A DNA stretch of 64,000 nucleotides from JAHCHG01 sp041745765 (GTDB lineage: Bacteria; Acidobacteriota; Blastocatellia; Pyrinomonadales; Pyrinomonadaceae), in the NCBI GenBank assembly GCA_041745765.1, contig JBGTIH010000117.1:1-64000 (forward strand). Direction: 5' to 3'. The translations under genes and the position numbers were made by a program. The notes beneath the pieces were generated by a model. It ran no database searches and was not told where the DNA came from. It worked only from the letters and a program-made list of their open reading frames with translations. Shown in pieces: positions 34,180 through 42,858 of the stretch; position 1 is the first letter of the stretch, and each line of letters begins with the position of its first letter.

Positions 34180-36336
34180 AAAAATAAAACTATGAAACGA
34201 ATTTCTACTTTAACTTTGGTTTTCTTGATATTTGCGAGTTGCAGTTTGATTTTTGCTCAACGCCAGATCACCAATACGCCGCCGCCGGAACCGAAATTAG
34301 AAATACTTGAAAGCCAGAATGCGCTCGATAATTTTTCCGAAAAAGGTTTGCCTGAAGCCTATATTATCGGAAAAAATCGTTCGGACGAACTGGCGGAATG
34401 GTTGGCAAAAGAAATCTCGAAATATGATAATGAATCGCTCCCGGTGCTGATTGCCGCTCTGCAAAAAGCCGGTTTTTATATCATTGACCAAAACCAAAAG
34501 ATTCTTTATAAACCGACTTCCACCTATGATTTGGAGATGTCTTTTTATGATTTCGAGGTGGTCGGAATGCTTAAAACCTCTGCGCTGGGAACAACCACGA
34601 CCATCAAAAAACTGGCGGAAGTCCTTTCGCAAAACAACCGCCAAATTCCTGCCGAAAATCTCGGAAAAGCGATTTTGGATGATTTACGAAAAGCGAGAAA
34701 TTCAAAAGATATGCGGATTCGTTTTGCCGCTAAATTGATTTTCGAACTCGGCAAAAATTCGGCTAAACCCGCTGATTTAAACGTAACTTCGCCGGAAACT
34801 TCCGAGATAAACCTGATTCAAGCCTCTTTGATCGAGCGCATCTTGCTTGGCGATTTGATTGATTCTTACGCCAAACTCGTCGCCGGAAATAATCGAAACG
34901 GCGATTTGTTCAGAGAAAATACGATTCGTTTTATCAATGCCGATTTTTTAATTTCCAACAGCCTTTGCGATTCGTGGGACGATCTGACAACGCTTCAAAA
35001 TACCGGAAAAAATGCGTATCAATCGGTCGAAAAACTTTCATTCTTTGAAAAAACGCTCGACGAATGCGAAATGCTCGGCGATAAAAAAGCGGTTGACGAA
35101 TGCAGAGCGCGCAAAGCAAATCAATCACGTCGGCAGTTTTTGGAAATTTTCGGAAAAAATCTAAGACTTGCCATTATTTCTTTAGCCTCGATTAAATTGA
35201 AATCCGCCTCGCAAAACATAAAAATCGAACTGAAAGTTCAAGACCCGATTCCGCTGGTGAGAACAAAATCAGCCGTCAATGCGGGCGAAACCCGTGATGT
35301 AACGGCGAAATTTACAATGGAATGGGCAGCGGCGGAAAAGGCTGTCCAAGCCGGTTGTCTAGACAAATTGGTTGCCGCTTCAAATCCGAAATTCGACATT
35401 TTGGAATCGCCTTCGTTGGAGGGAAAAAAAGTTGAGTGGATATTGGTTTCAGAGGACGGTGCCGATTTGGGCGACGATTCGATTAAATTAAGCAGTCAAA
35501 GCGATAAACTGTCGGGGCAAACCGGAGAAAGCATCGTCAGCGTTATCGGCAAGCCGCAGACGGAAGATTTAATTAACAGAAAAACTTATGCAACGCCGCA
35601 CACTGCTTATTTGATGGTTACGATCGGCGAAAACCGGGCGGTTTTAGGCTCAAAGGGCGTTCGCGTTCCCGTTCGGGATTGGATTCCCTGCACGGACGAT
35701 TGGAGCGGCACAATCGAATATGAACGAAGTTATGAGAAGACATATATTATGAAATCAACGCGTCAAAGTAACGGTAACGGAACGGGCGACGGGATTAGAA
35801 AATATAAATTCATCGAGGAAGCCCAAATTAAACTCAATCCGCGCAAACCTGAAGAAATGAAGACAAAACCGCCGAATCCGGCGAATATGTATATCTTTTA
35901 TTTGTTGGAAGATATTTTTGAGGGCGTTCGTGAAAACGATCCGTGTTGCGGACAAACCGAAGGCAGTTTTACGACAAAATTCAAAAAAGGAAGAAAAGAA
36001 TGGTTTACGGGACCGCTTCAAAGACCGTTTTCAATCAATTCCCGGTCGGGTGAACGCGATTTCAGTTTAGGATTTAACGCTTCGACCGGAATGTTTAAGA
36101 TGACCGAACTCAATATTGATGAAGTTACCGACACCAATTGCGATTTAGAAGAACTTGCGCCGCTCGATCAGCGTGAAAAAATAAACTCTTCATTCGATAT
36201 GCAGCTCGAATCGGGTCGCTACGGGAAGAGATTCGTCGGCACGGCAGGCGAGGGTTTTTACGGCACAAAAGAGCTTAATTTGCCGGATGGAACGAAAGTA
36301 ACCTGGAAATGGAACTTATATCGTTGTCGAGATTAA
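34177..36336 (+). CDS. Large exported protein of unknown function
   Basis: 719 residues (714 if the ATG at 34192 is used). The N-terminus MKRISTLTLVFLIFASCSLI ends in a Cys near the hydrophobic core and then FAQRQ, so it is either a lipoprotein with an imperfect lipobox or a normal secreted protein cut after FAQ. The rest has no recognised domain; notable stretches are a Cys-rich pair (NSLCDSWDDLTTLQ; LDECEMLGDKKAVDECRARK), a repeated DLGDDSIKLSSQSDKLSG region and a C-terminal domain with FTGPLQRPFSINSRSGERD and TDTNCDLEELAPLDQ. Same orientation as the genes around it; probably one unit. Confidence 0.72.
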   Translation: MKNKTMKRISTLTLVFLIFASCSLIFAQRQITNTPPPEPKLEILESQNALDNFSEKGLPEAYIIGKNRSDELAEWLAKEISKYDNESLPVLIAALQKAGFYIIDQNQKILYKPTSTYDLEMSFYDFEVVGMLKTSALGTTTTIKKLAEVLSQNNRQIPAENLGKAILDDLRKARNSKDMRIRFAAKLIFELGKNSAKPADLNVTSPETSEINLIQASLIERILLGDLIDSYAKLVAGNNRNGDLFRENTIRFINADFLISNSLCDSWDDLTTLQNTGKNAYQSVEKLSFFEKTLDECEMLGDKKAVDECRARKANQSRRQFLEIFGKNLRLAIISLASIKLKSASQNIKIELKVQDPIPLVRTKSAVNAGETRDVTAKFTMEWAAAEKAVQAGCLDKLVAASNPKFDILESPSLEGKKVEWILVSEDGADLGDDSIKLSSQSDKLSGQTGESIVSVIGKPQTEDLINRKTYATPHTAYLMVTIGENRAVLGSKGVRVPVRDWIPCTDDWSGTIEYERSYEKTYIMKSTRQSNGNGTGDGIRKYKFIEEAQIKLNPRKPEEMKTKPPNPANMYIFYLLEDIFEGVRENDPCCGQTEGSFTTKFKKGRKEWFTGPLQRPFSINSRSGERDFSLGFNASTGMFKMTELNIDEVTDTNCDLEELAPLDQREKINSSFDMQLESGRYGKRFVGTAGEGFYGTKELNLPDGTKVTWKWNLYRCRD

Positions 36337-36368
36337 TATACGAAACCTAACGGATAAGAAATGAAATA

Positions 36369-38267
36369 ATGAAAGTTCGAACTTATATTCAATTATTTTT
36401 ATCAATTTTTTTTGTCTCGGCGAGTTTCAATTCGGCTTTCGCCCAATCTTTTTGCAATGCGGCGGGCAAAGCCTTAGCCGCTAAATCTTCGCTGCCGTGG
36501 AAACTTCGTCCCGAAACAAAAAGGGGAAATTGGGCAACGGCGATGAAGCCCGTCATTCAGGAAATGCAAAGAATCTTTCCGCAGCCGCCGAAAGGTTTGG
36601 AAATTACTCACGGAATTTTTGACGCGATGAACGTCAGAGCAGCTTCGCCGAATGATATTCAGTACTACGAAGGCTTTTTTATGATAAAGAACATCGTTTG
36701 TTCTTTTTATAAAGGCAAAAACGAGATCGCGCCCGAAGGCGAAACGGGAAACTGGATTTATTTTCGAGTGAACGATTTCAAAGGATTCGCCAAGAATGCC
36801 AATTCAGGTGATTTTGTTTTGGCTTCGACCGATTTACCATTGATTTTATCGGGCGATCTACGTATCAAGGAGAACATCAACGGACTAAAGAGCATCTACT
36901 TTTTCAACGAAAACGATGAGCCGGAATTCGCCGGCTGGTATTTTTCCGAAAATAAAGCTCTTCCATATCGTCGGATAACTAAATTTGAATTTGCCGAATC
37001 TTATCGGGATTATTGGCTCAAAAAAACCGGCGAGGAAATTAAAAGACTCGAAGGCGTATTGGCAACTTCAAATAAAACTTTTGCCCGCGTTTCGGCTGAA
37101 AAAGGAATAATGACCGAAGCGGAAAAACAAAACTTCTTTCAAAGTCTCCGCGAAGGCGACAAAAAAACACAGCAATATATTGACCAATATACAGCAAAAC
37201 GCGAAGATTCCATTAGATTTACGGACAAGATATTGAAAGCTCCCGATGCACAAACTGAGGCTTTTATCACAAATTCCAACGAAATCTTTAATCAGCCAAG
37301 CGAAATTCGATTCGGGAACGGAAAGGGAAAAGGGAGATATATTTACGTCGCAAACCGGAATTTTTACGATCCCAAATTACCGAAATGGCAACCGCAAGTC
37401 GTAGTCGTCGAGCTCCGTAAAGAAGGAGATTCACCTGCCAAAATCGGTTTTGCAAAAAAATTCGAAGACGAATTCGATTTCAACGTGATTCGCAAATTGG
37501 TCGGAATGAAACCGTTGCCGAAATCGCCGACAATCTCGACTTTAGGCAACACGCCGGACAGAAACACGAGCAGGAAAATCGAAAACGCTAACATTGAAGA
37601 AGCACGCGGCGTACTGTTTTCCGAAGATTTTTCGACAAATCAAATCGGACAAGCCCCGACAAAATGGACGGTCAGCAACAACACGGGAATCGTTAAAAAC
37701 AACATCGGTCAACCCGGAAACTGGCTGGCAATCAGCAAGGAAGGTCTGTTTTTCCCTGATTATGCGGTCTTGGCATTACCGAAAAATTTCATGCTCGAAT
37801 TTGATGTCAGTTGGAATAAAAATATTTCGTATTACAGTCCGAGTTTTTATTTTCACATCGGCGCGGCTCCATACGACAACACTTTGAAACGCTATGACCG
37901 CAGACTGGTCAACATAAATTCATCCAATTCGGCGAAAATGGATCGAGTCGCGCTGTGGATTGATCCGCATTGGAACGATGAAAACGGGCGTTACGGCTTG
38001 CAGGTTTTTGATGCTCGCGGCGGGCAGCAATTCGATACAGCCGAAAAAACGCAGATTTTTTATAAAAATAAAAACCTCGTCAAAGTAAAACTCGTCCGCC
38101 AAGGGGCAATGCTGACGGTCTATTTCAACGGAACAAAAATAACGGAAGATGTCGTTCGTTTGAGCGAAAACATTCGTTGGAACTTTTTCGGCTTCGGCGT
38201 TGATAACGCGCCAAATGCAGAGCAAGGCGATGAATTTTATGTAAGCAATATTCGTTTAACTAAATAA
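36369..38267 (+). CDS. Secreted protein with C-terminal lectin-like (LamG-type) domain
   Basis: 632 residues with signal peptide MKVRTYIQLFLSIFFVSASF, cleaved near AFAQ. No known family for the first ~410 residues. Residues ~420-632 (LFSEDFSTNQIGQAPTKWTV, FMLEFDVSWNKN, VALWIDPHWNDENGRYGLQV, NLVKVKLVRQGAMLTVYFNG) look like a concanavalin A-like/LamG beta-sandwich common in carbohydrate-binding proteins. Assignment is by pattern. Overlap with the neighbours is absent; spacing 32 bp. Confidence 0.65.
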   Translation: MKVRTYIQLFLSIFFVSASFNSAFAQSFCNAAGKALAAKSSLPWKLRPETKRGNWATAMKPVIQEMQRIFPQPPKGLEITHGIFDAMNVRAASPNDIQYYEGFFMIKNIVCSFYKGKNEIAPEGETGNWIYFRVNDFKGFAKNANSGDFVLASTDLPLILSGDLRIKENINGLKSIYFFNENDEPEFAGWYFSENKALPYRRITKFEFAESYRDYWLKKTGEEIKRLEGVLATSNKTFARVSAEKGIMTEAEKQNFFQSLREGDKKTQQYIDQYTAKREDSIRFTDKILKAPDAQTEAFITNSNEIFNQPSEIRFGNGKGKGRYIYVANRNFYDPKLPKWQPQVVVVELRKEGDSPAKIGFAKKFEDEFDFNVIRKLVGMKPLPKSPTISTLGNTPDRNTSRKIENANIEEARGVLFSEDFSTNQIGQAPTKWTVSNNTGIVKNNIGQPGNWLAISKEGLFFPDYAVLALPKNFMLEFDVSWNKNISYYSPSFYFHIGAAPYDNTLKRYDRRLVNINSSNSAKMDRVALWIDPHWNDENGRYGLQVFDARGGQQFDTAEKTQIFYKNKNLVKVKLVRQGAMLTVYFNGTKITEDVVRLSENIRWNFFGFGVDNAPNAEQGDEFYVSNIRLTK

Positions 38268-38281
38268 ATCAAGAGGTAATT

Positions 38282-39840
38282 ATGAAAAATATTTTAATTT
38301 TATCGGTGTCGTTTGTCTTTATCGCACTTTTCGGAAGCAATGTTCATCCTCAAAATACAAAAACGACACAAACTGCGACAGACTTGCAGTCCGAAACTGC
38401 AGAAAAAATTAAACAACTGTTGAGGCAAAACGATTCGCAAAGAAACTCGGGGACAAAAAACCCTTCAAAAAACTATGCGGGTTTTAAGCCGATTCCTTCC
38501 GAAAATCTCAAATTAATCGCCGATGAATTGGGTAAAACGGCGGAAGAAAAAGCGATGTTTCGGCAGCTTTTTACCGTCACTAAACAAGGCTTTGAAGCGG
38601 AAGCCAATGCCAAAGGAATAAAAAACAACCTTGCCGCCGCGATGACTTTTTTAATGGCAACTGCGGTAATGGTTTATCACCAATCGCCGGAGCCGTCCGA
38701 TGCGGCAACGGAAAAACTTTTTCGCGGATTAAATTCAATGTTTGACGAAATGCCTGAAATGGCAAGCGTTTCCGCTAAAGATAAACAGTTTTTATACGAT
38801 CTTTACCTCAGTTACGGGGGGCTTATTTGGGTGAGTTATGAAGAAGCAAAAGCATCCAACGATAAAAAATCAATTGATACGGTTCGGGTTTTCGCCAGTT
38901 CAGCGTTATTGGATTTGTTCAAAATTGATGCAAATGACATTTATTTTGAAGGCGATACTTTGATATTTAAGAACGCTCAGACCTCAAATCAAATGTCTCA
39001 AAACATCGCTCCGCAACAATCTGTAAACAGTTACGGAATCACAAAATACACAACCAATTTCGACGACGGATGGGTTGCTACGCCTTCGGTTGATTACGTT
39101 CGCGTCGTAAAAAATGACGTTGAAGTTCGACTTTACTTTCCCGATGCACAGATTGATGGCAGAAAGCCGCAAAACACCAACAGTTTTGAGCCTTATTACT
39201 GGGATGTATTTGTAAAACCCGCCTTCAACGTCAAACAAGTTTTCATCCGCGAAAAAGAACAATACAGTATGGGGCAATCGGACAATTTGGAAGCCGCAGC
39301 CACCGATAAACAAACGGGCAAAAACCGATATGTCGGTATGGGAATCGCCTTTTTTAATGGAAGCTGCTGGACAATTGTCGTTAATGCACCGGACAAAAAC
39401 ACTTATTATTCGATGTTTCCAAACGATGCAAGCCTTAAAAAGATGCTGACTACAATAAGTTTGGCGTTGCACAACAGGATTTGATTGGAAAATGGAGCAG
39501 TTTTAACGCCGCAAGCATAGAATATTACAACATTTACACGGGTGATAATGTCGGGATGGCAACCGCTTCAACCAATGATTCTTTTGTTTTTAACAGCAAC
39601 GGAACTTATCAAAGCGAACACGCCGGAACCAGCACTTTCCGTGGTTCACTGGCTTATGGCAAAACAAACTACAAAGGAACTTTCCGCGTAAATGATTGGA
39701 ATTTAACCGCATCCAACCGCGGAGCAAATGATCCCGGAGAATTTTCCTGCCAATTGGAAGCGGTAAAAGGCGGGTTTATGCTGAGTCTCGTGAGTAAAAA
39801 ATTCAGCGGTATGAAGATGAAACTTTTCAAAGTTAAATAA
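38282..39840 (+). pseudogene. Secreted paralogue (family A) with a frameshift
   Basis: Reads as two frames: 38282-39484 (400 residues; signal peptide MKNILILSVSFVFIALFGSN) and 39481-39840 (C-terminal ~115 residues). The paralogue at 39935 is continuous across this junction. Restoring one A in CAATAAG (39453-39459) gives TNKFGVAQQDLIGKWSS, aligned with ANRFAVTAQDLVGTWIS in the paralogue. Thus one base has been lost in the gene or in the sequence. The N-terminal domain (residues ~60-200) shares ENLKLIADELGKTAEEKAMF and KNNLAAAMTFLMATAVMVYH with the paralogue. I loosely associate the family with DUF6683; function unknown. Confidence 0.82.
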
Positions 39841-39934
39841 AAGCCGGAAAGATTCGGATGCCCGCAATTCAAGCGAATTTTGCTATCGCAATCTGATGCG
39901 GATTCATAATTGATATTTTTTTTGTGAGGTAAAT

Positions 39935-41548
39935 ATGAAAAATCGAAATTACATAATTTTGGTAATACTTTTTGTTTTGGTGAGTTTTAGCACGACTAAA
40001 TCTCAAACTTATAATTCTAACGCCGACGGTTTCAACGGCGGTTACGGACAAGTGTATCAAACATTCGGTCTCGCCCAGTCAACTCTCAGTATGCAGCAGA
40101 ATACCGAAATGCAGATTCAAAGGGCAATTATTCAACAGGCATCAAAGCAGAATATAGTTTCTCGCCCGAAAACGAATTTTTCTAAAAGTCTCGCTATTTT
40201 TACGCCCGCTGCATCGGCTGACAATTTCAAAATAATTGCCGATACGGTCGGTCAAGATGCGGAACAAAAAGCATTGTTCAAACAACTATTTGTCGAAACT
40301 AAAAAAGGTTTCGAGGCGGAAATGACTCCGTCGGGGAGAAAAAACAACCTAGCCGCCGCGATGACTTTTTTTATTGCAACCACGGTCACAATTTACAACA
40401 ACGATCCCGAACCGAGCGAAGAAGCGACAGAAAATCTTTTCAATGCTTTGACCGCGATGTATGACGAAACGCCCGAAATGGGAAATGTTCCGAATAAAGA
40501 TAAGCAATTTCTGCACGATACATTTATCAGTTTCAGCGCAATGCCGTTGGCTTTTTATATCGAAGCGAAGGACAAAAATGACCCGGAAATGCTCAAACTC
40601 GCACAGGTTGTGGCGGGAGCTCTGCTGCTGGATATTTTGAAAATCAATCCGAATGACTTACGTTTTGAGGGCAATGCTTTGAAATTTGGGAATGCCCAAA
40701 ACAAAAATCAAACGCCGCCGAATAATAATTCCCAACCACCGTCAAGAAATTACGGAATCACGAAATACACGACAACTTTCGATGACGGCTGGGTGGCGAC
40801 GGCTCTGAACGATTATGTTCAGCTCCAACGAAACGCTACGGAAATGCGGCTTTTTTACGTCAATAAAGAATGGGACGACAGCCGTTTGAATACGGTCGAA
40901 CCGACCGATCATTATTGGAGCAAAACCGTTTCGCCATATTTTAACGTCAGTAATGTTCAAAAATGGGCGGGCGTGGAATATCCGGTTATTTATTTTTTGC
41001 AGGCAGACGCGATTGATAAAAAAACAGGCAAACAATCTTTCGTTACGATGAAAATTGTTTATGAGGGCGGAGCAAGAGTTATTGTTACAATCGCGCCGAA
41101 TAGTCCGGCGTATCAGCAGCAGTTTGCGCATCCGAATGATTTGAACAAAATGCTCAACGCCAACAGATTTGCGGTAACGGCACAAGACTTAGTCGGCACT
41201 TGGATTTCCGGCGCCGGTGGCGGCGGTTTAGAATTCTACAACTCTGCCGGACAATTTATCGGCTCAAATACACTTTCCCAAGACAATGAATTTATTTTTT
41301 CTTCAAACGGCAATTATCAGCACATATATAAAAGTGCAAACTTGAACATGGGCAGCAGTCAATTTGCCAAAATCCAATACAACGGCAGATTTTCGGTCGC
41401 CGGCGATTGGGAAATAACCGCCACCAAACACTACAACGGCAAAACTGCAAAATTCGCCAGTCAATTAGTTGCCGTGCGAGGCGGATTTTTGCTTGTAATG
41501 ACCGATACCCGCAACGATTTGAAATACACGTTATTCAAGAAAAATTAA
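39935..41548 (+). CDS. Secreted paralogue (family A), intact
   Basis: 537 residues. Signal peptide MKNRNYIILVILFVLVSFST, cleaved near KSQ. The N-terminal domain (ADNFKIIADTVGQDAEQKAL; RKNNLAAAMTFFIATTVTIY) and the C-terminal domain (GITKYTTTFDDGWVATALND; EFIFSSNGNYQHIYKSANLN; AVRGGFLLVMTDTRNDLKYT) match the preceding frameshifted gene along their whole length, so the two are a tandem duplication. The C-terminal part has a lipocalin-like pattern (LVGTW start, short strands), an inference. GTGAGGTAAAT upstream is the RBS. Unknown function. Confidence 0.78.
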   Translation: MKNRNYIILVILFVLVSFSTTKSQTYNSNADGFNGGYGQVYQTFGLAQSTLSMQQNTEMQIQRAIIQQASKQNIVSRPKTNFSKSLAIFTPAASADNFKIIADTVGQDAEQKALFKQLFVETKKGFEAEMTPSGRKNNLAAAMTFFIATTVTIYNNDPEPSEEATENLFNALTAMYDETPEMGNVPNKDKQFLHDTFISFSAMPLAFYIEAKDKNDPEMLKLAQVVAGALLLDILKINPNDLRFEGNALKFGNAQNKNQTPPNNNSQPPSRNYGITKYTTTFDDGWVATALNDYVQLQRNATEMRLFYVNKEWDDSRLNTVEPTDHYWSKTVSPYFNVSNVQKWAGVEYPVIYFLQADAIDKKTGKQSFVTMKIVYEGGARVIVTIAPNSPAYQQQFAHPNDLNKMLNANRFAVTAQDLVGTWISGAGGGGLEFYNSAGQFIGSNTLSQDNEFIFSSNGNYQHIYKSANLNMGSSQFAKIQYNGRFSVAGDWEITATKHYNGKTAKFASQLVAVRGGFLLVMTDTRNDLKYTLFKKN

Positions 41549-41604
41549 CTCTGTTTTGACTATCTTGACATTCAAACCATTTGAAATAAAAAAGGAGAAT
41601 CGAT

Positions 41605-42102
41605 ATGAATTTACCTGTTGACGGAAACTATCTAATTATTCGCAATAAAAGTTTTAACAATACTTTTGGTAACGTGCGGACTGATGTTAGCGGCAATCCC
41701 AAACCGCATCAAGGTTGGGATATTGCTTCGCCTTTTGGCTCTCCGGTCTATGCGATTGCCAACGGAGTAATTGAATTCGTCAAAGACGCGGGCGATTACG
41801 GTAAGCAAATTTGTTTGAGTTTTGAGTTCAAAGGCAAAACTTTGTATGCCTTCTATGCACATCTGCAATCCTTTTATGTCCAGATGGGTCAACAAGTTAA
41901 AGAAGGTGAGAAGATTGGAGTTGTGGGGCAAACCGGAAATGCTGCCGGACAACATCATGCACAATGTCATTTGCATTTTGAAGTCAGAACAAAACTAAAT
42001 CCGGGTGCGGGGCTTAGTGACCGGACAGACCCGATAGTCGTGCTTGGAGCAGGTCCGGTGATAGATCTGATTTTTGCAGACTTTCCAAAAATCTTGAAAT
42101 AA
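41605..42102 (+). CDS. M23 family (LytM-type) metallopeptidase
   Basis: 165 residues. The zinc ligands of the M23 fold are visible: H35-x3-D39 in HQGWDIASPFGSPVYA, and H122-L-H124 in CHLHFEVR, with a further His at 86 (YAHLQ). These enzymes cut peptidoglycan cross-links or act as scaffolds. No signal peptide or membrane segment is visible, and it is a bare catalytic domain; it may be released by lysis, use another route, or act on a different substrate. Strong RBS AAAAAAGGAGAATC. Downstream of the family A pair by 56 bp. Confidence 0.88.
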   Translation: MNLPVDGNYLIIRNKSFNNTFGNVRTDVSGNPKPHQGWDIASPFGSPVYAIANGVIEFVKDAGDYGKQICLSFEFKGKTLYAFYAHLQSFYVQMGQQVKEGEKIGVVGQTGNAAGQHHAQCHLHFEVRTKLNPGAGLSDRTDPIVVLGAGPVIDLIFADFPKILK

Positions 42103-42154
42103 AGCGGACTGTAAGTGTTTAGGTGAATAGGATTTCGAGTAATCAGGTTTTAAT

Positions 42155-42180
42155 GATTATCATCTCAACTGATGATAATC
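42155..42180. repeat. 10-bp perfect inverted repeat after the M23 gene
   Basis: GATTATCATC faces GATGATAATC across the loop TCAACT. Possible terminator without T tract. Confidence 0.6.
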
Positions 42181-42239
42181 CGACCTCATTTCCGAACCGT
42201 TAAGTAGTCGCACAAAATTAAGTGAGTCAATCGGCAGTC

Positions 42240-42312
42240 GTTTTGAGTTCACCCTTTCAGCGTGTTTCGCGCCGCGCTTCGCGGGCGCAGCAAACTAAAG
42301 TTTGAACTCAAA
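42240..42312. repeat. Palindromic REP-like element
   Basis: Outer arms TTTTGAGTTCA (42241-42251) and TGAACTCAAAA (42302-42312) are perfect; an inner GC-rich hairpin (GCGCCGCG / CGCGGGCGC) lies between them. Confidence 0.65.
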
Positions 42313-42425
42313 AAGCGATTTACCGTTATCTAATTGTGAACGATTACTTATCGAAATCCATTCGCCGTCAGTTTCAACTACGCTATTTTTAACGCCTAAT
42401 TTTATCAATTCACCCAAAGCCGTGC
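42295..42425 (-). pseudogene. Possible RecA-like fragment (minus strand)
   Basis: On the minus strand the frame reads LGELIKLGVKNSVVETDGEW, then ISISNRSQLDNGKSLFEFKL and a stop. GELI-x-LGV-x4-VVE-x2-G-x-W resembles the RecA stretch near its core end (LGVKxxIVEKSGAWYS). Only ~40 residues remain and there is no start. The similarity may be chance; it abuts the family A remnant at the other end. Confidence 0.3.
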
Positions 42426-42499
42426 GCGGGGGTTTTTTGCTGAAATTAACCGACAGCGATTATGAACCGCTGAAATATACGCTGTTTAAGAAACGGTAA
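42416..42499 (+). pseudogene. C-terminal remnant of a third family A paralogue
   Basis: KAVRGGFLLKLTDSDYEPLK, then YTLFKKR and a stop, aligns with the end of the intact paralogue (VAVRGGFLLVMTDTRNDLKY, TLFKKN). The remainder of the gene is missing; the join with unrelated DNA lies at about 42412-42420. Confidence 0.75.
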
Positions 42500-42858
42500 T
42501 TTAATTCATGCCAAAGCCTGCGAATTAAGTGGAATTAAATATTTTTTCTGTGAATTTCTTTTATGAAATGTCCGCATCTGCTGAAAATTCAGTCCCAAAA
42601 AGCTAAGTTTTCCAAAAATAAAGGCAATTATAAAGAGGAAATTTTCTTGTTCTTCCCACGTCCGGCTCACTTCATAATTTACCGCTTGGATTAACTCAAA
42701 AAAAATAGAAAGAATTCGACAACCGAACTGTAAACCGTAAAGTATAAACTATGACGGATAAATTATTGTCTGCTAAATAGTTTATAGTTTATAGTTTATA
42801 GTTTATAGTTTTGCTTCCTGAATTTATCTTGATGTTATAGAAGATTCAGATTTTTTTT
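42500..42858. other. cca upstream intergenic region with TTTATAG repeats
   Basis: 359 bp without a gene. Around 42777-42810 there are five TTTATAG units (7 bp); an inverted partner (TAAACCGTAAAGTATAAACT) lies ~45 bp upstream, so a hairpin is possible. Otherwise AT-rich, and presumably with the cca promoter. Confidence 0.7.

Noticed and set aside
42113..42240. Coding sequence in the gap after the M23 gene
   Set aside because: Stop codons in all frames; only short hairpins are visible.
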